From Bacteroidota bacterium (GTDB taxonomy: Bacteria > Bacteroidota > Bacteroidia > JABEUT01), in assembly GCA_013288345.1 (NCBI GenBank), contig JABDCA010000022.1:1-47040 (forward strand): 47,040 nt of DNA, written 5' to 3'. Made by a program: the position numbers and the translations under genes. A model generated the notes under the pieces. It did no database searches, was not told where the DNA came from, and saw only the letters and a program-made list of their open reading frames with translations. Numbering within the stretch: the stretch's first letter is position 1; each line of letters opens with the position of its first letter. Positions 41,030 through 47,040 of this stretch are shown here, in pieces.

Positions 41030-41521
41030 ATGATACCATACGAACAATTAGCAGCGACTTCAAAGGTTTGGGTATTTCAGGCCGAACGTGAGTTTTCGGA
41101 AGCCGAAGTACAGTTGCTTACCACTAAGCTTAATGCGTTTACTGATAACTGGCTTAGCCATGGCAGTTTGGTTAAAGGCCATTTTAAAATATTATACAGC
41201 CGTTTCATTTTGTTTTTTGCCGATGAACAGGGCGAGGCCATGTGTGGCAGAGCAGTTGATGCCTCTGTACGGTTCATTAAAGAAATGGAAACGATATTTG
41301 GCGTACCTATGCTAAACAGAAACCTGGTTGCATACCTTAAAGATGGCAAAGTGTTTTCATGCACATTGAATGACCTAGCGCATCTTTCGGAAGAAGGAAA
41401 AATAACACCGGATACTATTATGTTCAATAACCTGGTTGCTAATAAAGCCGATTTCGAAAAAAACTGGATGATACCCCTCTCATCGAGCTGGCAACAGAAT
41501 TATATTTTGCAAAACCAATAA
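41030..41521 (+). CDS. conserved Bacteroidota protein, often mislabelled 'ABC transporter ATPase'
   Basis: This 163-residue soluble protein reads IPYEQLAATSKVWVFQAERE at the start, with FSEAEVQLLTTKLNAFTDNW, LYSRFILFFADEQ and ITPDTIMFNNLVANKADFE. I recall the pattern (start ...E.L...S..W..Q..R.F...E, end ..F.N..V..K.D.E..W) in a conserved family found only in Bacteroidota. Databases sometimes carry the name ABC transporter ATPase, but it has no P-loop, signature or Walker B motif. Function unknown. It lies 35 bases after folK and seven before the epimerase gene. Confidence 0.75.
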   Translation: MIPYEQLAATSKVWVFQAEREFSEAEVQLLTTKLNAFTDNWLSHGSLVKGHFKILYSRFILFFADEQGEAMCGRAVDASVRFIKEMETIFGVPMLNRNLVAYLKDGKVFSCTLNDLAHLSEEGKITPDTIMFNNLVANKADFEKNWMIPLSSSWQQNYILQNQ

Positions 41522-41528
41522 GATAAGC

Positions 41529-42536
41529 GTGTACAGTAAAAAATTCCATTCGGCCGATCTGAGTAAACATTCCTTTGTTGTAACAGGTGGCGCCGGTTTC
41601 ATTGGCTCTCATTTGGTGCACTATTTAGTGAGCCATAATGCAAAAAGAATTGTAGTCCTCGATGATCTTTCAACCGGTAATATTGATAACCTGAAACCAT
41701 TTGAAAAACATCCGGGCTTTGAATTTATAAATGGCAGCATTTGCGATAAAGCAATTTGCGATAAAGCATTTAAGGGCATTGATTACATATTGCACGAAGC
41801 TGCACTTTGTTCGGTACCCCGTTCTGTTGCCAACCCTATTGCCACACACGATGTAAACGTATCGGGTTTTTTAAATGTGTTGGTTGCAGCGCGCGATGCA
41901 GGAGTAAAAAGATTAGTGTATGCCAGTTCATCTTCGGTTTACGGCGATAGCAAAGCATTGCCAAAAAAAGAAACCGACCAGCCCGGGCCTTTGTCGCCTT
42001 ATGCGGTATCTAAATACAGCAACGAGCTTTATGCATCGGTATTTGCACGTAACTATGGTATGAGTGTTGCAGGCTTGCGCTACTTTAATATTTATGGCCC
42101 AAGGCAAAATCCTTTCGGACAATATGCAGCAGCCATTCCGCTTTTTGTTACAGCATTAATGCAAAATAAAGCGCCTGTAATTTATGGCGATGGAACCCAA
42201 ACCCGCGATTTTACTTTTATAGAAAATGTAGTGCAGGCTAATATTAAAGCCTTGTTTGCAGGCGATGCAGTAAATGGGCAGGTATTTAATGTGGCCTGTG
42301 GCGAACAGATAAGCGTTAACGATCTTTTTAAAACACTGGCCGGTTTTGCAAATTCAAACCTTGCTCCTACCTACCAGCCATCGCGCCTTGGCGATGTAAA
42401 AGACTCAAAGGCAGCTATTGATAAAGCAAAGGAATTATTAGGCTATGCTCCCGAAGTATCTTTCAGCCAGGGAATAGAAACCACGTGGAAATGGTTTAAA
42501 GAGCACTACAAAGTTCCGCAAGCTACTACCGCATGA
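41529..42536 (+). CDS. NAD-dependent nucleotide-sugar epimerase (SDR, WbpP/TviC-like)
   Basis: This 335-residue SDR enzyme has NAD binding at VVTGGAGFIGSHLVHYL, the substrate-side EAALCSVPRSV, YASSSSVYGD (catalytic Ser) and the YAVSK motif (Tyr/Lys) in SPYAVSKYSNELYA, plus RYFNIYGPRQNP. The pattern EAALxSVPRS fits UDP-GlcNAc or UDP-GlcNAcA 4-epimerases for capsule or O-antigen sugars. It starts with GTG at 41529. The gene contains a perfect 15-base tandem duplication (41739-41768) coding ICDKA twice, with no change of length relative to the family pattern I remember. It overlaps pfkA by four bases. Confidence 0.88.
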   Translation: MYSKKFHSADLSKHSFVVTGGAGFIGSHLVHYLVSHNAKRIVVLDDLSTGNIDNLKPFEKHPGFEFINGSICDKAICDKAFKGIDYILHEAALCSVPRSVANPIATHDVNVSGFLNVLVAARDAGVKRLVYASSSSVYGDSKALPKKETDQPGPLSPYAVSKYSNELYASVFARNYGMSVAGLRYFNIYGPRQNPFGQYAAAIPLFVTALMQNKAPVIYGDGTQTRDFTFIENVVQANIKALFAGDAVNGQVFNVACGEQISVNDLFKTLAGFANSNLAPTYQPSRLGDVKDSKAAIDKAKELLGYAPEVSFSQGIETTWKWFKEHYKVPQATTA

Positions 42537-43504
42537 AAAAAATTGCCGTACTTACTTCGGGTGGCGATGCGCCCGGCATGAATGCCTGCATAAGGGCAAT
42601 AGTGCGCGCAGGTTTATTTCATGGTATGGAAATGGTAGGTGTGCGCCGAGGTTACGATGGCCTTATTGAAGGCGATTTTCTTCCTATGGATTCTCATTCG
42701 GTAAGCAATATTATACAACGCGGTGGTACTATACTTAAAACAGCCCGCAGCGAAAAGTTCAGAACTAAAGAAGGCTTACTGGAAGCAAAGAAAAGACTAG
42801 AAGATGCAAATATAGATGGGCTTGTGCTCATTGGCGGAGATGGTACCTTTAAAGGAGCTTTGGCATTTTCATCTGTCACCAATATTCCCTGCATGGGTGT
42901 GCCCGGCACAATTGATAATGACCTTTATGGTACAGATTATACATTAGGATTCGACACAGCACTTAATACGGTAATTGATGCTGTAGACAAAATACGTGAT
43001 ACCGCAGCATCGCACGACCGATTATTTTTTGTTGAAGTTATGGGGCGCGATGCAGGCTTTATAGCTTTAAATAGTGGTGTAGGTTGCGGCGCTGAAGATA
43101 TTCTGATACCGGAAAGCAAAACCGACATTGCACAAATTATCAGCCGCCTTGAAGATGGATGGAAAAGACATAAATCATCCTGCATTATTATTGTTGCTGA
43201 AGGTGATATTGAAGGTGGAGCATACGAGATTGCCAGGAAAGTAAAAGAAAAATTCAATCATTACGATACGCGTGTTACCGTTATAGGCCATATGCAACGG
43301 GGTGGTAGCCCTACCTGTTTCGACAGGGTGTTGGCAAGTCGCCTGGGTGTTGCAGCATTAGAAGGGCTATTGAATGGTCAAACACACGAAATGGCAGGGT
43401 TAATAAACAACCACATTGTGTTTACGCCTTTTGCACAAACGCGCAAACATAATGTAGATATTAACGAAGGACTATTACGCATCGCTCATATTTTATCGGC
43501 TTAA
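42533..43504 (+). CDS. pfkA: 6-phosphofructokinase
   Basis: This 323-residue ATP-dependent enzyme phosphorylates fructose 6-phosphate to the 1,6-bisphosphate in glycolysis. ATP site: TSGGDAPGMNACIRAIVR and IGGDGTFKGA; active site: GVPGTIDNDLYGTDYT (catalytic Asp) and EVMGRDAGFIAL. Gly at the start of GGDGT marks it as the ATP form, as opposed to pyrophosphate-dependent enzymes with Asp. Unusual for its place between sugar-nucleotide and phosphatase genes with a four-base overlap. Confidence 0.95.
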   Translation: MKKIAVLTSGGDAPGMNACIRAIVRAGLFHGMEMVGVRRGYDGLIEGDFLPMDSHSVSNIIQRGGTILKTARSEKFRTKEGLLEAKKRLEDANIDGLVLIGGDGTFKGALAFSSVTNIPCMGVPGTIDNDLYGTDYTLGFDTALNTVIDAVDKIRDTAASHDRLFFVEVMGRDAGFIALNSGVGCGAEDILIPESKTDIAQIISRLEDGWKRHKSSCIIIVAEGDIEGGAYEIARKVKEKFNHYDTRVTVIGHMQRGGSPTCFDRVLASRLGVAALEGLLNGQTHEMAGLINNHIVFTPFAQTRKHNVDINEGLLRIAHILSA

Positions 43505-43508
43505 ACTT

Positions 43509-44249
43509 ATGGCACTATTCGGCCTGATTAAAAATAATACACTACCCCTTACAGAGCTTTCTGTTTTGCGTACCGATGTGCATTCTCATTTTATTCCGGG
43601 TATTGACGATGGAGCTAAGGACATGGAAGATTCCATTGCTCTTATTAAAGGAATGAAGGATTTGGGGTACAAAAAAGTAATTACCACTCCGCACATAATG
43701 TCTGATGCCTACCGCAACACTCCTGAAATAATAATGGGAGGGCTTGAAAAAGTAAGGCAAGCATTAAAAGAAGCAGAGATTGATATAGAGATAGAGGCAG
43801 CAGCGGAATATTATTTCGATTTTGAATTCGAAAAAAAAATAAAAGAGGCTAGCGTACTAACCTTTGGTGAAAAGTATTTATTGTGGGAAATTCCTTTTAT
43901 AAACCCACCCGATAATATGAACCAGCTCATATTCGAAATGACCACAAGGGGCTACAGGCCAGTGTTGGCACACGTAGAACGCTATGGGTTCTGGCAACGT
44001 AATTTTGAAAAGTACGAGGAGCTCGCCGACAGGGGTGTATTATTACAAATGAACATTAATTCTATTACCGGGCATTATTCTATACCTACTAAGAAAGCTG
44101 CGCAATGGCTCATTGAAAAGAACATGATAAGCTTTGTAGGTTCCGATTGTCATCATTTAGGGCATATTGAACTGATTAAGGCAGCTGTGAAAGATAAGCA
44201 CTTTCAAAAATTGCTAGCCTCCGACAGGTTGCTTAATAAAACCCTTTAG
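43509..44249 (+). CDS. PHP-type tyrosine phosphatase (CpsB/CapC/YwqE family)
   Basis: This 246-residue PHP-domain metallophosphatase has TDVHSHFIPGIDDGAKDMEDS, TTPHIM, EAAAEYYFD and the HVERYGF and GSDCHHLG metal ligands. Relatives remove phosphate from tyrosine kinases controlling capsule export. A matching kinase is not in this window. It begins four bases after pfkA and ends the operon; a bidirectional terminator lies at 44353. Confidence 0.9.
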   Translation: MALFGLIKNNTLPLTELSVLRTDVHSHFIPGIDDGAKDMEDSIALIKGMKDLGYKKVITTPHIMSDAYRNTPEIIMGGLEKVRQALKEAEIDIEIEAAAEYYFDFEFEKKIKEASVLTFGEKYLLWEIPFINPPDNMNQLIFEMTTRGYRPVLAHVERYGFWQRNFEKYEELADRGVLLQMNINSITGHYSIPTKKAAQWLIEKNMISFVGSDCHHLGHIELIKAAVKDKHFQKLLASDRLLNKTL

Positions 44250-44300
44250 TCCTTAGTCAACTTATTTCAACAATAAAATAGAGGTGGATTTATTCAATGA

Positions 44301-44335
44301 ATCCTCCCCTCAAGGGGAGGATTTAGGTGGGGCAA
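44301..44335. repeat. G/C-rich hairpin repeat with GGTGGGG tail
   Basis: ATCCTCCCCT (44301-44310) and AGGGGAGGAT (44313-44322) are a perfect 10-base stem around CA, followed by TTAGGTGGGG. The same layout (CTCC-type hairpin next to TGGGG) is seen downstream of rodA and, with an interruption, at 10372. It is likely a dispersed repeat, placed in the gap between convergent genes. Confidence 0.5.
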
Positions 44336-44352
44336 TTTATTTATTTCAATAA

Positions 44353-44385
44353 AAAAAGGCGAAGAACAATGTTCTTCGCCTTTTT
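44353..44385. terminator. bidirectional rho-independent terminator
   Basis: A 15-base-pair perfect stem (AAAAAGGCGAAGAAC and its complement) with a three-base loop ends with A-run on one side and T-run on the other. It serves both the PHP phosphatase operon (plus) and the C10 protease (minus), whose stop is at 44403. This is the strongest terminator in the window. Confidence 0.9.
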
Positions 44386-44402
44386 CATGAAAAATCAATC
44401 TG

Positions 44403-45887
44403 TTACTTAATAATCAACTTACCATCAGAAATTACTTTGCCTTCTGCAGAAAGTATACGGTAGAAATATATACCTGCCGCCTGGCTAAGGTTGATTTGGT
44501 TCTTACCTTCACTAACTGTTGTAGTATATACATTCTGGCCCAATACATTGTAAGCTACAAACTGTTGTTTATCCTTTACATTGTTTAGTTCGACTGTAAA
44601 CGAACCATTATTAGGGTTAGGATATACGGTAACGTTATTAGTTACATCTAAATCCTGAACTGAGGTAAGGCTACCCGGAGGAGGTTGAATACCAATAAGT
44701 GCTGCAAGATTAGTAGTAAATGCAGGAGTTTGAGAATCAGGCGTAAGATTAGTAACCTGGAACCATCCATCATCATATCCGCTCCAACCCCAGTTCATGT
44801 GTACATTATTATAAGGTGTAGTAGCATCATTACCATCGCACACCCATGTATGTCCTCCATCCGAAGCTTGTCCTTCATATTGAATAATTCTTCCGGCATT
44901 AAATTCCTTTTCCATAGTATCAATCCAGGCTTGTTCCGTTTTCATTGGATAAGTAACACCATGTATTGATTTTGCATAGTAACCGAAGTAAGTTACATAG
45001 GAGTTTTGTGCACATGCGCCTCCACCCGATTCAGAAGATAAAACAAAGGCACCACTTCCATTAGGGTCATAATCCATTTCTACACTTACACCACAGTCGT
45101 ACATTAATCTGGCTATATCAGTATCTGCTGTCGAAACTTTTGAAGTTGAAGCAGGAGTAAGTGGCATAGCGGCCCAATTATAAGTATGGGCATAATTCGC
45201 ACTTAAAGTTCCCCAGTTGTCAGAATATCCGCTACTTGAACAATCGCAATATGAATGACTACCGGTACCTTTGGCAGGATATGACCAATACCTCATTATT
45301 TGGGCCATTGTTGTTGCTACACAACCTGTTACCGACTGGGTACTGGCTGTTGAGCCTTTTAAGCCCGGAGGCATAAAATAATTATAAGGATATGGTTGGT
45401 ATTGCTGATCCCAAGTTGACTGACAAAGAGGGCCAACTGTAGCAACAGTAGCTTTTTTATTGTTCCTGGCTGTGCTATTAATATAACCCGACCATTCATC
45501 AGCTACACTTGCAGTAGCGATAAAATTATTTGTCCTTATATATGCAAGTTCATTTTTACGTTTCTGCATCCAAAAATAAATGCTTGTACCTTTAGCGGGC
45601 ACAACCCATTGGCCTTCGGTTGAATAACCCAAAATAGGCCTGGCAGCATCTTCTGCTGTAATAACAACAAAGCCATCCTGGCTGTTAATGTTGAATACAT
45701 AATACAACGGAACTCCTGAAGCATCAGCTTCGGAATAAGCTAAAGTTGCGTTTGAAACAACTTTTGCCGATGTTTGTGCATAGAAATTAACCGCAGCATT
45801 TTGGGCTACGTTTAATTTAACAGGGCTCGCACTGGCCACGCCAATACTTGCCGCTAACGCAATCATTACATTTGTAAGATTTTTCAT
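44403..45887 (-). CDS. secreted C10 family cysteine protease with T9SS type A sorting domain
   Basis: This 494-residue protease of the streptopain (SpeB) family has a signal peptide (residues 1-20, ending ASA), an N-terminal inhibitory prodomain (about 21-145) and the catalytic domain with Cys189 in TGCVATTMAQIMRYW and His346 in GGHTWVCDG; a late NWGWSGYDDGWF completes the active-site region. The C-terminal about 75 residues form a T9SS type A domain (VTVYPNPNNGSFTVELNN, YNVLGQNVY, AAGIYFYRI). It is secreted and cleaves proteins outside the cell. The ATG at 45887 gives the best signal peptide; longer starts up to 46001 exist but have no signal. A dyad at 46007-46036 and a possible -7 element (45962) lie upstream. 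Confidence 0.92.
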   Translation of the reverse strand: MKNLTNVMIALAASIGVASASPVKLNVAQNAAVNFYAQTSAKVVSNATLAYSEADASGVPLYYVFNINSQDGFVVITAEDAARPILGYSTEGQWVVPAKGTSIYFWMQKRKNELAYIRTNNFIATASVADEWSGYINSTARNNKKATVATVGPLCQSTWDQQYQPYPYNYFMPPGLKGSTASTQSVTGCVATTMAQIMRYWSYPAKGTGSHSYCDCSSSGYSDNWGTLSANYAHTYNWAAMPLTPASTSKVSTADTDIARLMYDCGVSVEMDYDPNGSGAFVLSSESGGGACAQNSYVTYFGYYAKSIHGVTYPMKTEQAWIDTMEKEFNAGRIIQYEGQASDGGHTWVCDGNDATTPYNNVHMNWGWSGYDDGWFQVTNLTPDSQTPAFTTNLAALIGIQPPPGSLTSVQDLDVTNNVTVYPNPNNGSFTVELNNVKDKQQFVAYNVLGQNVYTTTVSEGKNQINLSQAAGIYFYRILSAEGKVISDGKLIIK

Positions 45888-45961
45888 GTTGGAGGAATTT
45901 TTGTTAGTAATAGGACTATCTTTTTTAGTCATAACCAATGGGGGATTAATTATTTCTATAG

Positions 45962-45969
45962 CAAGTATA
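45962..45969 (-). promoter_or_regulatory. near-consensus -7 element TATACTTG for the C10 protease
   Basis: One base from TAnnTTTG on the minus strand, with a TTG 21 bases further upstream as a possible -33 element. It implies a leader of about 70 bases before the ATG at 45887. Confidence 0.35.
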
Positions 45970-46006
45970 ATCCGGCAATTATGCAAATTCCAAGAAAACA
46001 TTAAAT

Positions 46007-46036
46007 GCTTTTAGCGAAAGCCTTCCGCTAAAAAGC
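46007..46036. promoter_or_regulatory. dyad between divergent C10 protease and small gene
   Basis: TTTTAGCG (46009-46016) and CGCTAAAA (46026-46033) are exact reverse complements, extended by GC ends with one bulge, around AAAGCCTTC. Because it sits between divergently transcribed genes a terminator makes little sense; an operator or protein-binding site is more likely. This is inference from symmetry. Confidence 0.4.
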
Positions 46037-46063
46037 AAAGTCACCCTATTTTTTACTTAACTA

Positions 46064-46094
46064 TTGCATTTTGTATTCGAAGTTTCTATATTTG
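46064..46094 (+). promoter_or_regulatory. Bacteroidota promoter: -33 TTG, 20-base spacer, -7 TATATTTG
   Basis: TTG at 46064-46066 and TATATTTG at 46087-46094 are 20 bases apart. The ATG of the downstream gene is at 46102, seven bases after the -7 element, so the mRNA would be nearly leaderless. Confidence 0.65.
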
Positions 46095-46101
46095 TAATAA
46101 T

Positions 46102-46638
46102 ATGAAAAGAGTTGCAGCTTTATTTTTAACCCTTACATTTTTGCTTTACCTGGGCGGTATGCAGCTAATGTATTGGGTAAAAATTGACAATGCAAAACGT
46201 GATGCAACCGCAACACTACTAAGACATAGCGCTAAAACAGCCGATGCTAGAGATTTTGAATTTTCATCATCTCAATACAATTCATTAAATTGGTTAGAGA
46301 AGAATAAAGAGTTCATTTTTGATGGACAACGTTACGATATAGCCACTATTGAATACAGTTCAAATGGTGTAACAATTTCATGCTATGCAGATAATGAAGA
46401 AACTGAAATTGCAAATGCATTCCATCAATTTGCAAACAAGTTATACTCTAACAATGAGCAATCGAATAGTACCAACAATACTGATGTATTAAATAAGATC
46501 ACCAAAGAATATTTACCTCTGAGTTTAATTTTTCTTCAGCCCAGGTATGAAAAATCATCGCCTGTTATTGTTACAGAAGAAATCCCTACCTTTTCTTCGC
46601 TTATTGCCGATATCTGGCATCCACCAGCTAACTGCTAA
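46102..46638 (+). CDS. hypothetical membrane-anchored Bacteroidota protein
   Basis: I do not know a function. This 178-residue protein has an N-terminal membrane helix (about 5-25, AALFLTLTFLLYLGGMQLMY) and a soluble part with WLEKNKEFIFDGQRYDIATI and a strand leading to ISCYADNEETEI. I recall this layout (EF.F.G..YD...I......I.C..D..E) in small proteins of Bacteroidota often placed just before metal-related TonB-dependent receptors, but that is memory only. It ends with a proline/cysteine tail HPPANC. No such receptor follows: the next gene is a transposase. Confidence 0.65.
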   Translation: MKRVAALFLTLTFLLYLGGMQLMYWVKIDNAKRDATATLLRHSAKTADARDFEFSSSQYNSLNWLEKNKEFIFDGQRYDIATIEYSSNGVTISCYADNEETEIANAFHQFANKLYSNNEQSNSTNNTDVLNKITKEYLPLSLIFLQPRYEKSSPVIVTEEIPTFSSLIADIWHPPANC

Positions 46639-46660
46639 ATTTTAATGCACCTTTACTAAT

Positions 46661-46683
46661 GAATAATGCCTCCTGCATTATTC
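46661..46683. terminator. hairpin after the small membrane-anchored gene
   Basis: GAATAATGC (46661-46669) and GCATTATTC (46675-46683) form a perfect 9-base stem around CTCCT, 23 bases after the stop. There is no T-run after it, so termination is less certain. Confidence 0.4.
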
Positions 46684-46768
46684 GGTATAGCTGCTCACAT
46701 TGATGGCCATTGGCCTTCAAATCATGTATTTCCTTAAAAATTAGCAAGCTCAAAAAATAGCGACAATA

Positions 46769-47040
46769 TGAAACCCATTATACAGATACCTATAAAGGAA
46801 TCGCGGGCAGAACTGGAGACACTCCATAAAAACAGTTCTTCTTTCCTGCAACCGCGCATTCAAATGTTCATTATACTTTTAAAAGAACCCGTAATTACTA
46901 AATCTCAGTTATCGCGCAGGCTAAATGTTGCCTACAACAGCATTACCAAATGGTATGAGTTGTACCGCGATGGAGGGATAGAGAAACTGGTAGAAGTACG
47001 GAGAGGAAAATATCGCCACAACAACGGAAGCACTCCCGGC
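46769..47040 (+). CDS. IS630-family transposase or helix-turn-helix protein, 5' part
   Basis: An open frame begins with ATG at 46769 and runs without stop for 90 codons to the right edge, so the gene is cut by the window. It reads KPIIQIPIKESRAELETLHK, then PRIQMFIILLKEPVITKSQL, then a helix-turn-helix LSRRLNVAYNSITKWYELYR and GGIEKLVEVRRGKYRHN. This is the usual N-terminal layout of IS630-type transposases (LxxLxxxxxxxxxxxRLxxLLLLxxG...LAxxLgvsxxTVxxWxxxYxxGGxxgLL). No terminal inverted repeat could be recognised in 46684-46768. It may be a complete element or a remnant. Confidence 0.7.

Noticed and set aside
1-47040. CRISPR array, tRNA, rRNA, riboswitch or prophage
   Set aside because: No evenly spaced direct repeats, no T-loop GTTCGANTC in a cloverleaf context in any gap, and no phage or integrase genes were found by reading.

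Overview
The window is a roughly 47 kb piece of chromosome from a member of the Bacteroidota, most likely close to the Chitinophagales/Sphingobacteriales side of the phylum. Reasons: fourteen exact matches to the phylum-specific -7 promoter element TAnnTTTG lie just upstream of genes; there is almost no Shine-Dalgarno signal; several secreted proteins end in type 9 secretion (T9SS) sorting domains; and the gene orders (purH-mreBCD-mrdA-rodA; DUF4271-hemD-rnpA-yidD-S41 protease; recF-DUF721 facing ndk, with nrnA and a GldI-like lipoprotein) are ones I associate with this phylum. Base composition is about 40% GC by eye and looks even. No tRNA, rRNA, CRISPR array, prophage or recognisable defence system was seen, and no gene-free stretch exceeds 300 bases.

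Layout. 1-620: the 3' part of a flavin-reductase-like gene broken by a deletion and a frameshift. 622-706: a REP-like inverted repeat. 761-2218: a GIN-domain (DUF2807) lipoprotein and a small beta-barrel-like protein. 2275-4212: ruvB-queG. 4202-8762 (minus): a small conserved protein, then the operon DUF4271-hemD-rnpA-yidD-S41 protease; HemD carries an unusual 120-residue lysine-rich tail. 8819-11846 (minus): radA and a methyltransferase/glycosyltransferase fusion, separated by two kinds of palindromic repeat. 11967-14997: tatA and a 901-residue T9SS cargo protein. 15001-22987: an MBL-fold hydrolase facing purH and the rod-shape operon mreB-mreC-mreD-mrdA-rodA. 23038-27837 (minus): ketopantoate reductase-like, DUF5808-like, pckA, M32 carboxypeptidase and DUF423 genes. 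28006-31422: two secreted T9SS-type proteins. 31713-32478: two unrecognised small genes. 32596-36820: sppA-purE-capD. 36798-40280 (minus, with ndk on plus): GldI-like FKBP lipoprotein, nrnA, ndk, DUF721, recF. 40473-44249: folK, a conserved Bacteroidota protein, an NAD-dependent sugar epimerase, pfkA and a PHP-type phosphatase in one tight operon. 44403-47040: a secreted C10 cysteine protease, an unrecognised small membrane-anchored protein, and the start of an IS630-type transposase running off the right edge.

Most of the window is housekeeping: genome maintenance (ruvB, radA, recF, DUF721), cell-wall elongation, purine synthesis, tRNA modification and central carbon metabolism. The accessory part consists of surface and secreted proteins (T9SS cargo, GIN lipoprotein, sugar-nucleotide enzymes) and small palindromic repeats between genes. 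The most unusual points are the lysine-rich tail on HemD, the nested palindromic repeats near 10.25-10.43 kb, the perfect inverted repeat upstream of recF/folK, the methyltransferase-glycosyltransferase fusion, and the broken flavin reductase at the left edge. I did not find convincing evidence of a wholly new multi-gene system.
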